NCBI GenBank assembly: GCA_963971425.1
Contig: OZ020521.1
Location: forward strand, 2,482,501 to 2,546,500
DNA length: 64,000 bases
DNA from: Bryoerythrophyllum caledonicum
Taxonomy: Eukaryota > Streptophyta > Bryopsida > Pottiales > Pottiaceae
Direction: 5' to 3'
Under the pieces are notes generated by a model. That model searched no databases. It saw only the letters and a program-made list of their open reading frames with translations, and was not told the origin of the DNA. Of the stretch, positions 35,210 to 45,540 are shown one piece after another. Numbering within the stretch: position 1 is the first letter of the stretch; each line of letters begins with the position of its first letter. A program made the position numbers and the translations under genes.

Positions 35210-38200
35210 TCATGCGAGTTCTGCAATATTAGCAAGCTCTAGTATGCGTATAACTTCATTGAAGTTGTAGCTTGGAGCATGCATGAAGAAGTCCTTTTTG
35301 TAGTCCAATTTACACAAGTAACATAAGATGTAATACACATGCTTACAATATTTCCATTGCCCCTTCTTTCCCAACGCCTCTGTTGACATCTTCAAGAAAT
35401 CAGGGCACGTACATGCGGGGTAGTCCGTGATGGTCACGCAACACGACTTCTCCTTCTCCGTTTCAAGAGTGATAACGCATCCAAATCCCGGATAAGGTAT
35501 TGCAGTGACATTTGAAACGTAGCACTGATTCATGAGAGCAACGCTTGACCACTTGTTTTTATCCTGAACGGAAGGCTCGTCATTGGTCCTGCGAATCTTT
35601 AAGCCGTTCCGAAAGGTATGATAAGAATCAGGATTCTTTGGAATAGGGAAGTAGGAACGCGGAAGAGGCATGCTCAAAGACACTTGAAATTGTCTTCGAG
35701 GCGATAGTGATCCACATTGCTCCAACTGAAAACTTGCTTCCTCCAGCCATAAAACCTCTTGCATTGTCAAATTAGTGGCCAGCTTCACCGGCCACATCAT
35801 TGGAATCACTAGCCAATCAACCACATTATATTTCTTTGACCCCTTCACACACCGACCAAGATCATCAGCGCAAAACCAAAATTCAACAGTGATACTTCGT
35901 GGTGATCTGAATTCCTTTCTCCTACCGATATACGTTGGGGCTGGAGTTCCATGGATCCCACGCCCTACTTTAGCGCCACACTTCTCAGCAGTCCCGCCTG
36001 CAATGCCTGGCATTATCTTTTAGAGTTCTTCGGAAGGCGGACAATGCCACTTTGACAGATCATACTCTGCTTCTAACACTGATGTTGTGTGTCGAACTCC
36101 GGAATCTTATCCACTTAATGCCTCCTCGATCCGCGCACGAGTCACCCTTGTGCCATCCCGTGGAATAGAGTAGTTTACGTTATCAGACCGGTGAGAGTTG
36201 TTAATGGATCCAGGTGGCATATCAAGCTTACGCTTAGTAGATCCAAAGATCTCAGCTCCTTCAAGTCTGCCGGTTCCTGTCAACAAGTCTTCCGCCCCTG
36301 GAAAACTCTTGACAACTTCTGCTATCATCTATGAGTCTAGGATCACCAGAACGTTTTGCAGATCGCAATCGAAGCGTAACTTTGTCTGGTCCGTTACCTG
36401 ATGTGCCTCCCTTTAACCATGCTCGATAAGTAGTGATTTGCATAAAAGCGCGGATGAGGTCATCCACTGTAGCCGCATATAAACAGGTCATCGTGTTCCC
36501 GGATTGTTGGAGCCAACGATTGTCGACAGTCTCCGCAAGGTTGCAGGATGGCATGTCAGCTCTTTCGTCAAGCGTGAGGTCCTACAAAGGCAAACCGAAA
36601 TGCAATTTAGGAGATTAATCTTAGATATGCTAATTAATAAGATAATCCAAAAGGTGAAAAAAAGGACTTACAAGCTGCACAGCGCCACCCTACTGTCTAT
36701 AACGGAAGTGCCAAAACGCCATCCAATCTTCAAGGGCACGACGCCCGCTGTCAATAGTGGCGCTAGATGAAATCCACCACCCTCGAATCACGTTATATTG
36801 AGCTTCAGCCCCTTCCTCTGATTTTGCATTCTTCCATATCTTGCACAGTACAATGTGTTGATATTGGAAGGCAGGGAGAATACTCTTGGTGGTGGCTCGG
36901 TGAAGGCACTTTGTCCAATGAAATAAACAAGTCCGCTCTTTGTTTTCCATTGTGACGTCTTTGTCGCCATTGCCATACACCCTCTGTAGAGCATGCCAAT
37001 TTGCGCCTACACTATCAGCCATGAACCCTTTGAAGTTCGTGTCTTCTACTTTGTGCTTCTTCATTGTATCGTTCACGTTCTCCCAGAAAAGCTGTTGTGC
37101 TTCGGCATCCTCCGATTACATATCACACATGGCTATTGTCATGACTCTACAATATTTGTTGTCGTACACGTGACATGCCATTGTTGTCTAGTCTTTGACC
37201 CGCTTGACATGATCAAACATCAACCAACAATTTTGGAGGTCTCTACCAGGTTGCATCCGTCTGACAAGGTCAACACCACTACTAGGCCGGCCGACAAACA
37301 TTTTAAAAACAAATACCTTACCTTTAAATTGGCCGAGGAACTTGTTTTCGCGGATGAAGACAAACTTTGACGACTCTTTCAAATCCATGATGTTGTCCAT
37401 GACTCCCTTCCCTCCACTATAGAAGCGTTTGCATGACGATACTAGATTCCGGATGTTTGGAGATGATAGTGTCTCGAACTGGTCAAGGACAACATCCATA
37501 GATGCTCCTTCAAGGTTTGATGATCCGGATCCGGGACGGATCAAGTAATCGGAGAGGTAACTCTTACTTGCAGCCATGATGATTGCGGAATTAGTAGCCT
37601 TTGGTGTGCGCTGTACTTCCTTTGCGACACAATCATGCATCAAGTCCATCGCAGTTTGGTCAACACCCATTGAGATCGGATGATGGTGATGTCCAAGATA
37701 AATGGCAAGTCGGGTGCGCTCCGAGTCGAGAGAGGTCACATAATAAATACGTGCATCACAAAGCGCCAAACAAATAGGAGGGGTCTGGCATACTTTACAA
37801 GTTAAAGTAGATTTTCCGGATGGTGCGCCATTCACAGGGAACGGAGAGATGGCAAGTCCCGCCCACTCAGTTTGATTCGTGCGGCCCTCGTTCCTGCATC
37901 TATAGTCACAACCAATGTTGGGGCATTGAAGATGTCTAGTACATGTTGATTTTAGGTAAATGAGTCTGAAGTCGTTCATGATGTTGGTCGTCATTGTCCT
38001 ACACCACATATGACCATCGTACTGTTTGCTCATTCCGTCGAGACCCCCCCCGAATTGAGTTGGGATACCTTCTGGAAGAGGTGGTAGTTCAAATATCATG
38101 TCTCCGTTGTACTATGGAGGTAGATACTTCACACGAGATTTCTCAAAACTATCAAAATCAGCGCGTGACAACTCAGAGCGAGACCCCTTCCTAGAACAAG

Positions 38201-38771
38201 TCTGGCGGACGTATGGAATGATACTTCTGATATCCTTGGACATAGGATGGATAGGAGGCTTCCCAGAAGAAACACAAGGGGACATATGGGATTTACTTGC
38301 AATTGGAATTAACACAGGCTGATGATCCGTGTCTTGTGACTTGGAGGGAAACGATGACTCTCCCAAGTTTACATTAGAGTCATCGTCATCGTCAATGTCA
38401 CTAAGGAATTGTACGCTTGGGTTAGATTGTCTGCTCAAACCAGGCAAGAGTACTGTATCACCTGATTGAGACGAAGGAGTCGTGACAGGACACGAGGCAT
38501 GCGTAGACATTTGAGCTTCTGACACACCATACACTTTGAATGAACCACGACTTAGATTCCACGCAAATCCATTATCATCGCGGAATTTCACATGGTATAT
38601 GGAATGCTGAAGTCTACCCGAACTATCAAATATCTCCTGTTCGACATGAACTGTTCCAATCCTAAGACCAAAGCGATTACAAAGCACTGCCTTAGGGACA
38701 TTAACAGTTCCATCATCACCTAGGGACATGACAAGCGGAACCCCGCTGTAGTGAGACGTGAGGGACGCCAT
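35210..38771 (-). pseudogene. SWIM-zinc-finger MULE-type transposase (element B), heavily mutated
   Basis: Paralogue of the gene in element A over its whole length, including the MASL start (38771) and one phase-0 intron at the same place (36582-36671, 90 bp). Core blocks are kept: FDHVKRVKD, TTMACHVYD, GFMADSVGANWHAL, ERTCLFHW, and a C-terminal SWIM finger (CTCPDF, then KYCKH). In-frame stops: 38112-38114 (TAG), 37188-37190 (TAG where A has Trp), 37116-37118 (TAA where A has Gln), 36690-36692 (TAG where A has Trp), 36107-36109 (TAA) and 36020-36022 (TAA). A one-base shift near 36328 is also present. The protein ends at 35210 (LANIAELA). It cannot be autonomous, and would need a helper such as a functional A-type copy. 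Confidence 0.88.
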
Positions 38772-39679
38772 AAACACAAACTCACAGCAACAACAAAGTT
38801 AGATCGACTATGAAAGATGAAAGATGTATAATTGAAAGGAGTTAAATACTTTGTCCAATTGACAAAATGGAGAGCACAGAGTTACTTTACTGTAACGGAA
38901 TAATACATTCTTAGTCTGCCAGAACGAATTGCCTACAATCTGACACGTCATAATTGAACAAGACAAAGTAGAAACCAATCTAGAGGTCATAATTAGAGTC
39001 ATCAATAATCATTGTGATATTACTAGCTGTATCCCCTAAGACACGAAGTTAGTGTGGTGTAATTTATTCCCCGGTGTTGTTGTTATTCACCTAAGATGAA
39101 AGATAAATCCAGTTAAGTGTATTGCATGTAGCTGCAGAAGCAATTAATAGAGATGCTATAGCCTCAATTAACTTCGAGATTGAAATTCAAATTAAGGCTG
39201 ACAACGATTGATAAATTAGTTAGAGATCATGGACTATCCTGTTGGCAACTGCTTGAAATAGTAAAATAGTTCCAAGTAGGGGTAGTATGGGTTCAACCAT
39301 GTCTTGCCATATCATAGCAGCCATAATCTTGTAAACATGTTCATTGTGACGAAACCAGCACGACTTGCTGAGGATGACAAGCAAAGGTGCCCGTAAGAGA
39401 AGAACAACACACAACTCAAATCCTAAGCCCAAGAGGTCCTCAGCACAACGACAACAACAGAAGGCCTTGATTATTTAGGAGAGTCGTTGTCGTGTAAGGA
39501 AATGGTTTAATATGTAAATACAGTGTGAAATGGATTGAGAGTAGTGTTCAGAGCAAATAGAAATAAAACTAAGAAAAATAAAAGTATAGACAAAAGGGAG
39601 GGGGGGAGATCAGAGGAATGAAAGGGGAAGAGAAAGGACCGTGGTTTTAACCACGAAACTTGGAGTCTCTGCATCTTCT
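38772..39679. promoter_or_regulatory. Spacer upstream of the element B transposase
   Basis: AT-rich, without a gene I can support. It should contain the transposase promoter. The ORF at 39220-39432 (minus) has no domain. Confidence 0.35.
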
Positions 39680-39694
39680 CACATGCTCAGGGGG

Positions 39695-39865
39695 GGTAGG
39701 TGGCGCCAACTGGTAGTTTCCTGCCTAGTTTTCACTAGTAGTGCCAAGCCACGTGGCCATTCGCATGCTCATATGGGTCCAAAGGGTTTCGAACCCGGAC
39801 CAATGCTATGGCGCTTGAAGCACTTTACCAGTTGGACTTCCGCGGCTTGGCGATTATCAGAGCAT
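39695..39865 (-). repeat. tRNA-like (SINE-type) segment of R2 copy 2
   Basis: On the minus strand, gtccaactggtaaagtg looks like an A box and gggttcgaaaccc like a B box, about 45 bp apart. This copy is the clearer of the two and resembles a tRNA gene with a CCAAC/GTTGG-type context. No evidence that it is a working tRNA. Confidence 0.5.
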
Positions 39866-40065
39866 GCTGAAGGGATTTATATCCCTATCCATTGTTTTAT
39901 ATTTTTATTTTATATTTTATTTGAGTGGATTTGATTGGAGAAAAAGAGATCACATCTTTGGGAAAGCTTCAAGGTGACGCCTTCTACAAAGTATTTGTGT
40001 TATAAGAAGAAGGTTCATTTAGAGCTTCATCAGTTTTATGTAGCTGTTTTGAATTTTTTTTGGAC

Positions 40066-40524
40066 ATGTCGAATTGGAGAGTTTTTTCTGAGTCTCAGGA
40101 TGAAGAGCTTCAACCAGAGCTTGAGTTGGATTTTTCTTTATCTCAACTGCCGGTTTGTACTCTTCTGCCGTTTAGTCCTGCACCACTGCTTGAGCGTCCA
40201 CAAGAAGAAGCTGGGCCTTCTCGGCCGCCAAAGCAACCTCGTGTGGAACAGCGGTGGCACGGCAATCTTCAACAAGATGCTCGTGCCCTGGTGATTCTAT
40301 TGCAGGTTGGGTGTGTTGAACCTGGTACTCGAGATGTGACGTTTGGAGGGATTTTTGAAGGCCTAAATGACAATCAATACTCTTGTTGTCTTAGGCCTGT
40401 CAAAGGGAGTCGCGGTCATCAACGTTGGCTTGAAGGTCCAGTTAATCCATTGACCAAGGCTGCTCGTGCTGACTTTGTTGCTTTTATCCTTCAACGCATC
40501 CTCAAGTTCTTGCAGATGGAGTGA
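40066..40524 (+). CDS. Small unknown protein (152 aa), R2 family member 2
   Basis: ATG at 40066 (MSNWRVFSESQDEE); the upstream TTG is ignored. The N-terminal half is acidic and Pro-rich with QEEAGPSRPP. The C-terminal half has ARALVILLQVGCVEPGTRDV, then FGGIFEGLND, RWLEGPVN and FVAFILQRILKFLQ. It pairs with the protein at 26488-26919 along its full length, with clearly better agreement in the C-terminal half. The frame is intact although the host element B is full of stop codons, which fits a younger insertion or selection. Function unknown. Confidence 0.6.
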   Translation: MSNWRVFSESQDEELQPELELDFSLSQLPVCTLLPFSPAPLLERPQEEAGPSRPPKQPRVEQRWHGNLQQDARALVILLQVGCVEPGTRDVTFGGIFEGLNDNQYSCCLRPVKGSRGHQRWLEGPVNPLTKAARADFVAFILQRILKFLQME

Positions 40525-41569
40525 AGTTCATCTTGAAATTCTTTTCAAGCTCTTTTAGACATATATTTGATTTTATTTGTTTAGTTTTTAATGTTTCCAA
40601 ACTTCACCTTGCATGTTAGAAGTTTGGTAGATGAAAGGTAGAAATAGTTTACCATTTGGTAGACTTTTGATGCCTTATGGCTAAGATAAGGGATAGATAA
40701 GGCTGAAGTAAGCTTAAGGGAGTTAGCCAATGACTAGTTGAGGCCCATGAGGCGTAGGTATGGGCTGGTGTTGACTTTGGGGGGAGGCAAAGGGGTCAGG
40801 TTCCCCTCTCTCCTCCACGAGAGTTGAGTTTTTTGGTGGGCAATTTTTGGAGAGCAAGAGCTCAGTGTGTACTACGAGTTTTACTATGAGATTTTGGGAG
40901 CTTGTACATCTTGTTGTTGTGGTTTCATAATGATATAGCACGCTCTATTTGAGCTTTGTGTGTATTTTCTATAAGTGTTTGAGTGGGACAGTGTCTGTTG
41001 TAAAGAAATTTAGAAGACCGAGACTTCAAAAGCTTGTAGAAATTTGTTTATAGTGTTTTTGTTTATGAAATTTGAGCAAGTCAAGTGTTATTGTGTTAGT
41101 TTTCTATAGAGCTTTGTAACTTTTTATTTAGATTGTTTGAGACAAAGTTATGGCTTTGAAAGTGAGAGGGTGTTGAGCTGCCGACTAAATTCAAGAGTGG
41201 AAGTAGGCACCAACTTCAACTAAGCATAGAAAACATTTGGTATAGATTTTGAAGACGAATTTTGTAGAGAGCTTAGGTGGTATTATCAACTTTCTAGGAA
41301 GCTATCACTCGGCTTTGGCAAAGCTTGTATGAAGTCAGAGTGCTCTGTGAAGCAAAGAGAGGTGTAGCTGATGCTGGTTTTGGGAGTACGACCTTTGACG
41401 AGCTATGGACTCTTGACAGTACCTTGTAGAGCTTTAATCTTTCTTTCCCTCTGTTAAGCACTTTGATAGCTTTCCAAAAAGCTAATGCACTCCTGATTTG
41501 AAGTGTTTATGCTAATTTGGTGGTTATTTGAAGTTTGGCTATTATTTTAGAGGGAGATTCGGGATTTTG

Positions 41570-41820
41570 AAGGTATGTACAAAACTTATACGGTTTTGTA
41601 TACGGTAGATCGTATTTACACTTTGTACATGTATGTATAAAAGTATTATACTTGTACGTATAAATCATGTATTTGTATAGTATGTTCTACTATATTTATA
41701 CATGACAAATACAAGTATTAAAGTACTCTACATGTACGTATAAAAATACTCTACGTATACGTACAAAAAGGGTATAGGTACAAGTATGTATACATGATGT
41801 GTTCAAGGATTAATACTTCT
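41570..41820 (+). repeat. Low-complexity gtacgtata-rich segment
   Basis: Words such as gtatac, tgtacgtata and atacatg recur many times on both strands, forming overlapping short palindromes. It occupies the place of the ttaatta-rich tract in R2 copy 1. No gene. Confidence 0.6.
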
Positions 41821-43284
41821 TATATTATCCTTGTCTTTCATGCCTTAAGCCAAAACTAACTGCAGCAAGAAATCCAGTATTTTCCCAAGGCAAAGACTTC
41901 TCTACCCGACATCGTGAGGAGCTGTCATCAGAGAGGCCCGTGCGATTCACTGATTTGTCAACAATACTGCAAGCAGAAGAGGCGCCTCACTCTACTGACA
42001 GAGTAAGTGTTTCATATTCACTTGATCAGTTGATTTTCTTTAATGCATTCCAGTAGTGGTCATAGTTTCATTCGTAATGTGTAGTCGACCAGCTATTTTA
42101 TGCAACTTCGTAGAGAAAGGGGGGAAGAGGAGTCTATTCAAGTTATCATGACAAGTGATTTCACGGGACCTAATGCGTCCGTAAGCTCGATGCATGGGGG
42201 TGAGGCTGCAAACGTTGTTGTTGACGACGATGACTGTCAAAGCATGGACTCAAATATGGACCCTAGGAGCCGAGTAATTGCATCAAGATCCACAAGGAAT
42301 AGGAATAGGTCCTCGTCTAGGGCAACGAGCAGTCGACCTAGGATCGATCGAGGAAGCGTGGGGGAGAGTAGGCCGATACTGTTGAGTGCGGAGCGGGCCC
42401 ATATGACACAGGTACGATATCTTCAGCTTAAACTTCAATATGATTCGTAGTGAAGATATCATACATATCTCAATGTAAATCCAATTAGATTGTGCATTAT
42501 GTTTACTAGAGAAATAGGTATTCAAATCCTAATATTTTATAATTAAATGATAACACATAATATTTTATAATCGTGTGATAACACCTTTTTTATTTCTTAT
42601 ATGTGCACGAGCCCTGGCTAATGTATAGGGTCACTTTACATTACTAAGCCAACCATAGAGTTTGAAAATACCAGTTCGTGTATGCTTGCGAGTGGCCGCT
42701 GAAGTTCACTTGAGGTGAAAAAGTATTTTTAAGCTTTTTGTTCAACCATTGCATCTCTGTGAAGAGTGGTCCTTGGACTCTAGGTTAGATACTTGAGATG
42801 AGTTCCATTAGTTGATTTTTATAATATGCCATCGCTTGCACTTGTAGGCGGCAGGTGGTCAGAACGAAGAAGGGAGTGGACAGACACACGACTACAAGGA
42901 GCTCTCGACAAAAGCTAGACGGGTAAATTTGCGACTTACTTACCAGACTCGGGCCACTTCGAAAACGCGAATGTATAGTCTGTGTCTCCTCTTGTAGTAC
43001 AATACAAATTTTTCAAAGTCTAAACTCTAGTACTTAGCAGGTAACCCAACACCCATGTCGTAATCACAACGTGGCCGAACCCTAATTCAGTGACCCGTAG
43101 TACTTCATATTAGGTGAACCCTAAACGCATCTGTCTGCATCAGGTCTGCGCTTTGAAGAGTCGTGCCGAAGTTGGGATCATGAACTCCGGAGTTGACGAA
43201 GTCGAGGCCGACAACAACTGGACTGAGGGTCCCGAGCGACTGATGCAGGTTAGATATCTGGTTTTTTTTTAGTGTATTTCTGTG

Positions 43285-44690
43285 TGATGGTCAAGGCACA
43301 CCAATGGACATCGCTCATGCATGAAGTTTTATCTGGCTGAGAGTATTTGTAGCCGAGGATGATAGCAGATTCAGGGAGAGCCGCGGTACCTCGGATCCGA
43401 GGGACTGTTCCAGACCTAGGTCCAGGTTTTGGTTTTTTCTGTGCACGTGCATTAGTGCTCGCTGAAATATGCCATTCGTGAATTTTTTATTTGAATTTAT
43501 ACCCAGTGCGATGGTCAAGGCTTGCTTGTGTTCGCCGTTCAAGCATGAAATGTAATCGTGGTTAGAGTTTAATTGCCGAGGATGATAGCAGATTTTCGGA
43601 GAGTCGGGGTTCCTCGGATCCGAGGGACGTGTCCAATCTTGAATTTTTGTTTTGATTTTCTCTGTCCACTTGCATTCGTGCTTGTTGACTTATGCAAGAC
43701 ATGGTTTTTTTTTGGTATTCTCCTGTGAGATGGTCAAGGCTTGCATGTGTACGTCGCTCATGATTAAAATGGAATCCAGGTTAGAGTTCTGTAGCCGAAG
43801 ATGATAGCAGATTTTGGGAGAGCAAGGGTACCTCAGATCCCAGGGACGTGTCCAGTCTTCCATTTTTGGTTTTTTTTTGTCTTCGTGGAATTGATGAGGT
43901 CATCGTATGCAAGTCGTGGTTTTTTTTTGTATTCTCATGTGCGATGGTCAAGGCTTGCTGGTGTTTGTCGTTCATGCACGAAAGGTAATCCAGGTTAGAA
44001 TTCTATAGCCGAGGGTGATAGCAGATTTTGGGAGAGCCGGGGTACCTCGGATCCGAGGGACGTGTCCAGTCTTGAATTTTTGGTTTTTTTTTGTCTTCGT
44101 GGAATCGATGAGGTCAACGTATGCAAGTCGTGGTTTTTTTTTTGTATTCTCATGTGCGATGGTCAAGGCTTGCTTGTGTTCGTCGTTCATGCATGAAATG
44201 TATTCCAGGTTAGAGTTCTGTGGCCTAGGATGATAGCAGATTTTGGGGAGAGCCGGGGTACCTCGGATCCGAGGGACGTGTCCAGTCTTGAATTTTTGTT
44301 TTGTTTTTTTTGTCTTCGTGGAATCAATGAAGTCAACGTATGCAAGTCATGGTTTTTTTTTTTCTAATCTCCTGTGAGATGGTCAAGGCATGCATGTGTA
44401 CGTCGCTCATGAATGAAATGGAATCCATGATAGAGTTTTATAGCCAAGGATGATAGCAGATTTTGGGAGAGCAAGGGTACCTCGGATCCGAGGGACGTGT
44501 CCAGTCTTCCATTTTTGGTTTTCTTTTTTTCTGTCTTTGTGGAGTCGATGAGATCAACGTATGCAAGTCTTGGTTTTTTTTTTGAATTGTTATCCAGTGC
44601 GATGGTCAAGGTTGGCTTGTGTTCGTCAATCATGCATGGAACTCAATCCAGGTTAGAGTTTTGTAGCCGAGGAATGTATATAGTATGAAC
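43285..44690 (+). repeat. Tandem array of about 217-bp units with CCTCGGATCCGAGG palindrome
   Basis: Seven starts of gatggtcaaggc (about 43287, 43510, 43730, 43943, 44158, 44379, 44600) mark the period. Each complete unit carries the 14-bp perfect palindrome CCTCGGATCCGAGG: 43389, 43612, 44045, 44261, 44480, with a mutated copy at 43831. A T run and tcttcgtggaatcgatgagg recur after it. The array fills the intron 43249-44772 of the cargo gene, matching the position of the array in element A. Repeat-derived ORFs here are artefacts. Confidence 0.92.
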
Positions 44691-45540
44691 TTGTATGAAC
44701 TTGTTCCCGTGTCCAGCTCTTGTGTCATGCTCTTGTATGATATTGATATAGCTTTACAATTGATGTGATTAGATGGGAGAACCGCATGGAGACAAGGTCA
44801 TGCCTCCTCTGGACTTAGAGATGACCAGTGTCGACACGACTACGGCTTTAGAGGCTCTGGGCTCTCCGCACGCGGATTCGAATTTAGTCCTTCAAGTAGT
44901 ACCAGCAATGGGGATAGATCCCGGTTTGGACACGACAGAGCTTTCATTGAGGAAGTCCATTCGTGGGACTTCCTACGATGTGCTCCAGAAGTCTCATTAT
45001 CCATCTATCGGGGAGTTGCACATCCCACTCTGCCGAATGTTGCCAATGACGGAGGTGCGTATTCCAGTCAAGCCGGATATTGAGAAGGTGAAGAGCGAGT
45101 TTGTCAAAGGCTACCGTCTAGGATCTGCATGTTTCTATGTTGCATTGAAGAACTTTTCCATGGTAGAACGGGAAGTTCTTCCTCAGGAGCGTGCGGGGTG
45201 GCCAGATCTTTGGAAGGCGGAGGACCAAAAGTTCGAAGCCTTGATTGCGAGTAGGCCAGAGTTACAATGCCTTTCCGATCGTTATTTTTTGAGTGGAATG
45301 GCAACCACCGCCACCTTGCATGGATGGATGTCATATCCACCATGCATCGAAACGACTTTGCATTTCATATTCCAGTTCAGGCAGTTCTATTAGAGCCCAC
45401 GTTGGGAAACCGCCGTATACTACTAATTGCCATGACAGACTGGAACAAGTGGGTTCATTTATTGATTTCTTTTGTTTGTTTGTTTCCATTCCATTTGTTT
45501 GTTTTTTCATGGTAATTTTGTATTGTCTATGACATTAATG

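Larger units (their letters stand above)
39680..41930 (+). mobile_element. Repeat unit R2, copy 2, inside element B
   Basis: Collinear with 26030-28335: ctcaggggg-gtaggtgg start, tRNA-like head, small intact ORF, repeated gaagctatcactcgg/agctttccaaaaagct sequence, and the end block ggcaaagacttctctacccgac. Element A lacks it at the corresponding place, so it entered element B after the two separated or was lost from A. Confidence 0.7.

Noticed and set aside
39800-39865. Functional tRNA gene
   Set aside because: Only A- and B-box-like blocks are visible; I could not fold acceptor and anticodon arms convincingly.
43781-44688. Repeated 60-90 codon ORFs in the element B array
   Set aside because: They recur with the 217-bp period and are interrupted differently in each unit, as expected for repeat artefacts.
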